Assembly (NCBI GenBank): GCA_050260095.1
Contig: JBLNBQ010000087.1
Coordinates: forward strand, 1-48,352
Direction: 5' to 3'
DNA length: 48,352 nucleotides
Origin: JBLNBQ01 sp050260095
Lineage (GTDB): Bacteria; Bacillota; UBA5301; DYFA01
Below, piece by piece: positions 45,360 through 48,352 of the stretch (position 1 is its first letter; every line of letters starts with the position of its first letter). The notes under the pieces are model-generated. The model saw nothing but the letters and a program-made list of their open reading frames with translations, searched no databases and had not been told where the DNA came from. The translations under genes were made by a program, and so were the position numbers.

Positions 45360-46304
45360 GTGCAGGCGGGAGACTGGGAGGCTCTGCTCGCTCCGTGTCG
45401 TCTCTGCCCGCGGGAGTGTGGCGCCGACCGGACCGCGGGCGAGCTTGGGTTCTGCGGGGCAGGCCGGCTGCCGCGGGTGGCCCGCGCGACGCTCCATCAC
45501 TGGGAGGAGCCGCCCATCTCCGGCTCCCGGGGTTCGGGCACCGTTTTCTTCTCCGACTGCAACCTTCGCTGCGTCTACTGCCAGAACCATCCCATCAGCC
45601 AGGGCGGAGTAGGCCGGCCGGTCACCGTCGAACGCCTGGCCGAAATCTACTTGGAACAGCAGGCCCGGGGGGCCCACAACCTCAACCTGGTCTCGGCGAC
45701 TCACTATCTTCCGCAGGCCGCCTCAGCGCTGGAGCTGGCCAAGAGGCAGGGGCTCTCCATTCCCGTCGTGTGGAACTCCAACGGCTACGAACGGCCCGAG
45801 GCGCTGGCGCTCCTTGAAGGGCTGGTCGACATCTACCTGCCCGACTTCAAGTACAGCGAGCCTCAGCTGGGGCGGCGCCTGTCCGGGGTTTCCGGCTACC
45901 CGGAGGCCGCGGCCGCCGCCATCCTCGAGATGTTCCGCCAGGTGGGGGAGCCCCGGTTCGACGCCGGCGGCTTGGCCCAGCGGGGACTGATCGTCCGGCA
46001 TCTGGTGCTCCCGGGGGAGCCGGGGAACACCCGTGGCGTCCTCCGCTGGATCAGGGAGAACCTCCCCCTCGAAGTCTACGTCAGCCTTATGGCGCAATAC
46101 ACTCCGGCGCACCTGGCCGCCCGCCCCGGAGCCGCCTCGGAGTACGGGACGCTGGCCCGGGCGCTCACGCCCGCCGAGTACGAGGGCGCGGTCGACCACT
46201 TCCTCGAGCTTGGTCTGGAGAACGGTTTCGCCCAGGAACTAGACTCCGCCAGCCTGGCCTGGACTCCGCCGTTCGACGGCGAAGGGGTCGAACGGCCCTC
46301 TTAG
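45360..46304 (+). CDS. Radical SAM protein, PflA-like
   Basis: This 314-residue protein resembles pyruvate formate-lyase activating enzyme-like radical SAM proteins. An N-terminal Cys block (CRLCPRECGADR, GFCGAG) precedes the [4Fe-4S] motif CNLRCVYCQN, with the SAM-binding segments NLNLVSATHYLP and VVWNSNGYE and IYLPDFKYSE after it. Such enzymes generate a 5'-deoxyadenosyl radical; many of this type are stand-alone proteins of unknown target. GTG 45360 has AGGGGGAGA upstream; GTG 45333 is in frame but poorly spaced from its site. No glycyl radical enzyme partner is in the window. Confidence 0.9.
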   Translation: MQAGDWEALLAPCRLCPRECGADRTAGELGFCGAGRLPRVARATLHHWEEPPISGSRGSGTVFFSDCNLRCVYCQNHPISQGGVGRPVTVERLAEIYLEQQARGAHNLNLVSATHYLPQAASALELAKRQGLSIPVVWNSNGYERPEALALLEGLVDIYLPDFKYSEPQLGRRLSGVSGYPEAAAAAILEMFRQVGEPRFDAGGLAQRGLIVRHLVLPGEPGNTRGVLRWIRENLPLEVYVSLMAQYTPAHLAARPGAASEYGTLARALTPAEYEGAVDHFLELGLENGFAQELDSASLAWTPPFDGEGVERPS

Positions 46305-46717
46305 GGCTCGGCGCCGGCGAGGCGCCGCAGGATTTCCCACAGCTGTGGAGCGCGCTTCTTGAGGTTCACCGGCCGGCGGTCGGCGCCCATGAAGGCGTGA
46401 ACCGTGCGCCCCTCGGCAAGCAGTTCCCCCTCCCGCCGTAGCTCGTACAAGAGCTCCAGCCGCGCCGGGGTCAGCTTCCCGGCCCGGCACTCCACCGCCA
46501 GCACGTCATCATAGAAAGCCGGGCTGAAGTACCGGCATGAGGCCTCCAGCACGGGGATGAAGATGCCCGCCCGTTCGAAGTCCGCATAGGAGCAGTCGGT
46601 GGTGCGGAGAAACTCGGTCCGGGCCGCCTCGAACCAGACGAGGTGGTTGGCGTGGTGGGCGAACCCCATCTGATCCGTCTCGGCGTAACGGACCCGCATC
46701 ATGTAGGTCGCGGTCAC
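46301..46717 (-). CDS. Acyl-CoA thioesterase, YbgC/4HBT family
   Basis: This is a 138-residue hotdog-fold protein. The family block RYAETDQMGFAHHANHLVWFE with the catalytic Asp-equivalent region, then EAARTEFLR and GIFIPVLEASCRYFSPAFYDD, is clear. It hydrolyses acyl-CoA thioesters in the cytoplasm; chain preference is unknown. GTG 46717 follows GAGGAGGGA by 6 bases; an in-frame extension to 46756 lies beyond this site. It is transcribed away from cotJABC and converges with the radical SAM gene with a 4-base overlap of the two ends. Confidence 0.9.
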   Translation of the reverse strand: MTATYMMRVRYAETDQMGFAHHANHLVWFEAARTEFLRTTDCSYADFERAGIFIPVLEASCRYFSPAFYDDVLAVECRAGKLTPARLELLYELRREGELLAEGRTVHAFMGADRRPVNLKKRAPQLWEILRRLAGAEP

Positions 46718-46835
46718 TGCTGTTCCCTCCTCAGAGGGGTTTCGGCGGCGTCGCATATGTTCCTGCGCGGAGGTGACCGCTCAAGACGGGCTCTCATAGG
46801 ATGAACGTACCATGGGACAAAGGAGGAATGAAAGC

Positions 46836-46985
46836 GTGGAAGCCCGCAAGGCCAGGCTGGCCCGAGCCTACGTTCCCTTCCAGGTGTTGACCACCATGTT
46901 CGACTTCGCCGAAGGGCTGGCCAAGGGGACCATCTTCCCTGAACTGTACTTCCCGTGCGTTCCCTCTGAGAAGGGAGGCTGGTGA
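46836..46985 (+). CDS. cotJA: Spore coat protein CotJA
   Basis: This 49-residue protein is the first of cotJABC. It contains ARLARAYVPFQVL and EGLAKGTIFPELYFP, the CotJA signature. CotJA is needed for assembly of CotJC into the coat. GTG 46836 has AGGAGG 9 bases upstream. The sequence CATAGGAT at 46795-46802 resembles a sporulation sigma -10 element but has no clear -35. The stop overlaps the cotJB start. Confidence 0.9.
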   Translation: MEARKARLARAYVPFQVLTTMFDFAEGLAKGTIFPELYFPCVPSEKGGW

Positions 46986-47254
46986 GCGTGGACGGCGAAC
47001 GCAAGGCGCTGCTCATGCGCCTCATGGTCCTCGAGTTCGCGGCGGTCGACCTGAACCTCTACCTGGATACCCACCCGCGGGACGAGGGGGCGCTCGCGGA
47101 GTACGCCCGGGTCAGCCATGAACTCATGATGCTCAAGCACCAGTACGAGATGGCCTACGGCCCGCTGGTCGACTTCGGGCAGGCGCACCTGCCCGAGAAC
47201 CCCAAGGCGTGGAACTGGCTGTGCGAGCCCTGGCCTTGGGAAGCGACTTTCTGA
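46982..47254 (+). CDS. cotJB: Spore coat protein CotJB
   Basis: This 90-residue protein is helical and carries the family blocks MRLMVLEFAAVDLNLYLDTHP and EYARVSHELMMLKHQYEMAYGPL, ending in WNWLCEPWPWE. CotJB joins the inner spore coat with CotJC. GTG 46982 overlaps the cotJA stop, with AAGGGAGG upstream inside cotJA, so translation is coupled. cotJC starts 19 bases after its stop. Confidence 0.96.
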   Translation: MSVDGERKALLMRLMVLEFAAVDLNLYLDTHPRDEGALAEYARVSHELMMLKHQYEMAYGPLVDFGQAHLPENPKAWNWLCEPWPWEATF

Positions 47255-47273
47255 CGAGGGGGGAGCGCGGAGT

Positions 47274-47846
47274 ATGTGGTTTTACGAGAAGAAGCTCGAG
47301 TACCCCATCAAGGTCATGGGGCCCAACCCTAAGCTGGCGAAGGACATCATCACCCAGTACGGGGGGCCCGACGGGGAGCTGGCCGCGTCCCTGCGGTACC
47401 TGACCCAGCGCTACTCGATGCCCCTCTCCCAGGGCAAGGCGGTGCTCACCGACATCGGCACCGAGGAGTTGGCCCATATGGAGATCGTGGCGTCGCTCGT
47501 CTTCAACCTGGTCAAGGACGCCACCATCGACCAGATCAAGGCGGCGGGCCTGGATCCCTACTACGCCGACCATGACAAGGCGCTCTATTTCGTCAACGGC
47601 GACGGCGTGCCCTGGACGGCTAGCTACATCCAGTCCAAGGGGGACCCGGTGACCGACCTGCACGAGGACATGGCGGCCGAGCAGAAGGCGCGTTCCACCT
47701 ACGAATACCTCATCGACCTCTCCGACGACCCGGGCGCCACCGACGTGCTGAAGTTCCTCCGGGAGCGCGAGGTGGTGCACTTCCAGCGGTTCGGCGAGAC
47801 GCTGATGCTGGTCCAGGAGTGGAAGGAGGCGCGCAAGTACTTCTAG
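47274..47846 (+). CDS. cotJC: Spore coat manganese catalase-like protein CotJC
   Basis: This 190-residue protein has the di-manganese catalase four-helix fold. Metal-binding helices are visible as LTDIGTEELAHMEIVASLVFN, HEDMAAEQKARSTYEYLID and LREREVVHFQRFGE. It is the coat-bound catalase-like protein of the CotJ complex. ATG 47274 follows GGGGGGAGCGCGG. Its stop shares the CTAG at 47843-47846 with the stop of the minus-strand gene beyond, so the two genes end on each other. Confidence 0.96.
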   Translation: MWFYEKKLEYPIKVMGPNPKLAKDIITQYGGPDGELAASLRYLTQRYSMPLSQGKAVLTDIGTEELAHMEIVASLVFNLVKDATIDQIKAAGLDPYYADHDKALYFVNGDGVPWTASYIQSKGDPVTDLHEDMAAEQKARSTYEYLIDLSDDPGATDVLKFLREREVVHFQRFGETLMLVQEWKEARKYF

Positions 47847-48352
47847 TGACTGCCTGGCTCCTGGTTCGGAGAGCTCCCGGCGAACGGGCGCCGCCGGCGG
47901 GCCAGTGCGGTCGCGGCGGCGGCGGGGACGGCGGTGCCGGCGCTGGGGTACAGCCCGACCACCGTGTCCGGCCGCCCCCCGCCCCAGGTGAAGGTCCAGA
48001 GGTTCTGGTCCTTGTCGTAGCGGAGGCGCTCGCAGGCCTCGGCGCCCGTCGTCGCCAGGTCGATGACCTGGCCCAGGTTCTGGCGGGCGCCGGCGAGGAA
48101 GGTGGCGCCCTTCTCGGCCCACTCGGCGGCCCAGCGGGCCAGGCTCATCGCCTGGCCGAGGCGTTCGAGCCGGGCCGCCTTCTCGTCCTGCGCCCGCTTG
48201 GCGGCGGCTTTGGCCTGGCGCTCGTTCTCCTGTCGTTCGGCCTCCTGCCGCTTCCGCTGCTCTTCCGCCTCGGCCAGTTTCGCTTCGAGCTGGCCGGCCC
48301 GCTGTTTCAGGTCCAGGTAGGCCCGGAGCAGGGCGGCTTGGTTGTCGGGGTC
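47843..48352 (-). CDS. Coiled-coil protein of unknown function, 5' end cut by window
   Basis: The minus-strand frame is open from the right edge to the stop at 47843, about 169 residues, so the start is missing. The visible N-terminal part is a long charged coiled coil (ALLRAYLDLKQRAGQLEAKLAEAEEQ broken here for length, then KRQEAERQENERQAKAAAKRAQDE, about residues 4-55). A compact region follows (LGQVIDLATTGAEACERLRYDKDQNLWTFTWGG) and a Pro/Arg-rich tail. I do not recognise it. An internal ATG at 48148 exists, but the coiled coil upstream keeps coding character. Confidence 0.7.
   Translation of the reverse strand, partial: DPDNQAALLRAYLDLKQRAGQLEAKLAEAEEQRKRQEAERQENERQAKAAAKRAQDEKAARLERLGQAMSLARWAAEWAEKGATFLAGARQNLGQVIDLATTGAEACERLRYDKDQNLWTFTWGGGRPDTVVGLYPSAGTAVPAAAATALARRRRPFAGSSPNQEPGSH

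Overview
This window reads as the chromosome of a GC-rich, endospore-forming member of the Bacillota (Firmicutes). The evidence is a cotJA-cotJB-cotJC spore coat operon, whiA, a one-piece tmRNA with an encoded CCA end, a gap-pgk-tpiA-gpmI-eno-secG glycolytic cluster, frequent GTG/TTG starts behind strong Shine-Dalgarno sites, and tight ATGA/GTGA overlaps between co-directional genes. The exact taxon cannot be named from the sequence alone.

Region A (1-7653, + strand) is a compact amino-sugar catabolic run: nagB (cut by the left edge), a nanE-type epimerase, a ROK sugar kinase, nagA, an SGNH esterase, two amidohydrolase-fold proteins (the first has lost every metal ligand I can look for), a GH20 hexosaminidase broken by a large internal deletion, and an M55 D-aminopeptidase.

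Region B (7700-33200) is a carbohydrate-utilisation island. A LacI-type regulator with a palindromic operator in front of it is followed by a secreted DUF4855 protein, a sugar isomerase, a PhnP-like metallo-hydrolase, a cytoplasmic heparinase II/III-like lyase, a complete peptide/oligosaccharide-type ABC importer (binding protein, two permeases, two ATPases), a Gfo/Idh/MocA dehydrogenase, a second isomerase, an FAD oxidoreductase, an unknown secreted protein, a second secreted DUF4855 protein and an ADP-ribosylglycohydrolase-family protein. On the minus strand lie a broken GH4 glycosidase, a CE7 esterase and a 1000-residue heparinase-like protein with discoidin-like and Fn3-like N-terminal parts. 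The inferred logic is extracellular attack by the DUF4855 proteins, import of oligosaccharides, then cytoplasmic lyase, oxidative and esterase steps, feeding amino sugars into NagA/NagB.

Region C (33200-35600) is a scar zone: a C-terminal gene remnant, a 90-residue sugar isomerase consisting only of a fused start and end, an intact GH172 (DUF2961) gene, and a 5'-truncated, twice-frameshifted chemotaxis receptor. Several genes in the island show the same kind of internal-deletion damage.

Region D (35660-48352) is housekeeping: whiA, the glycolytic operon, secG, an HD-domain protein, smpB, a 360-base noncoding stretch holding an elaborate nested stem system that I regard as a candidate structured RNA, tmRNA with promoter and terminator, a 37-residue Gly/Cys/Lys-rich small protein, a PflA-like radical SAM enzyme, a thioesterase, cotJABC, and a coiled-coil protein cut by the right edge.

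The most notable items are the DUF4855 pair with two conserved Glu positions and a Ca-loop-like insert, the possible oxidative deglycosylation branch, the structured element at 44251-44403, the small protein at 45117, and the repeated deletion scars.
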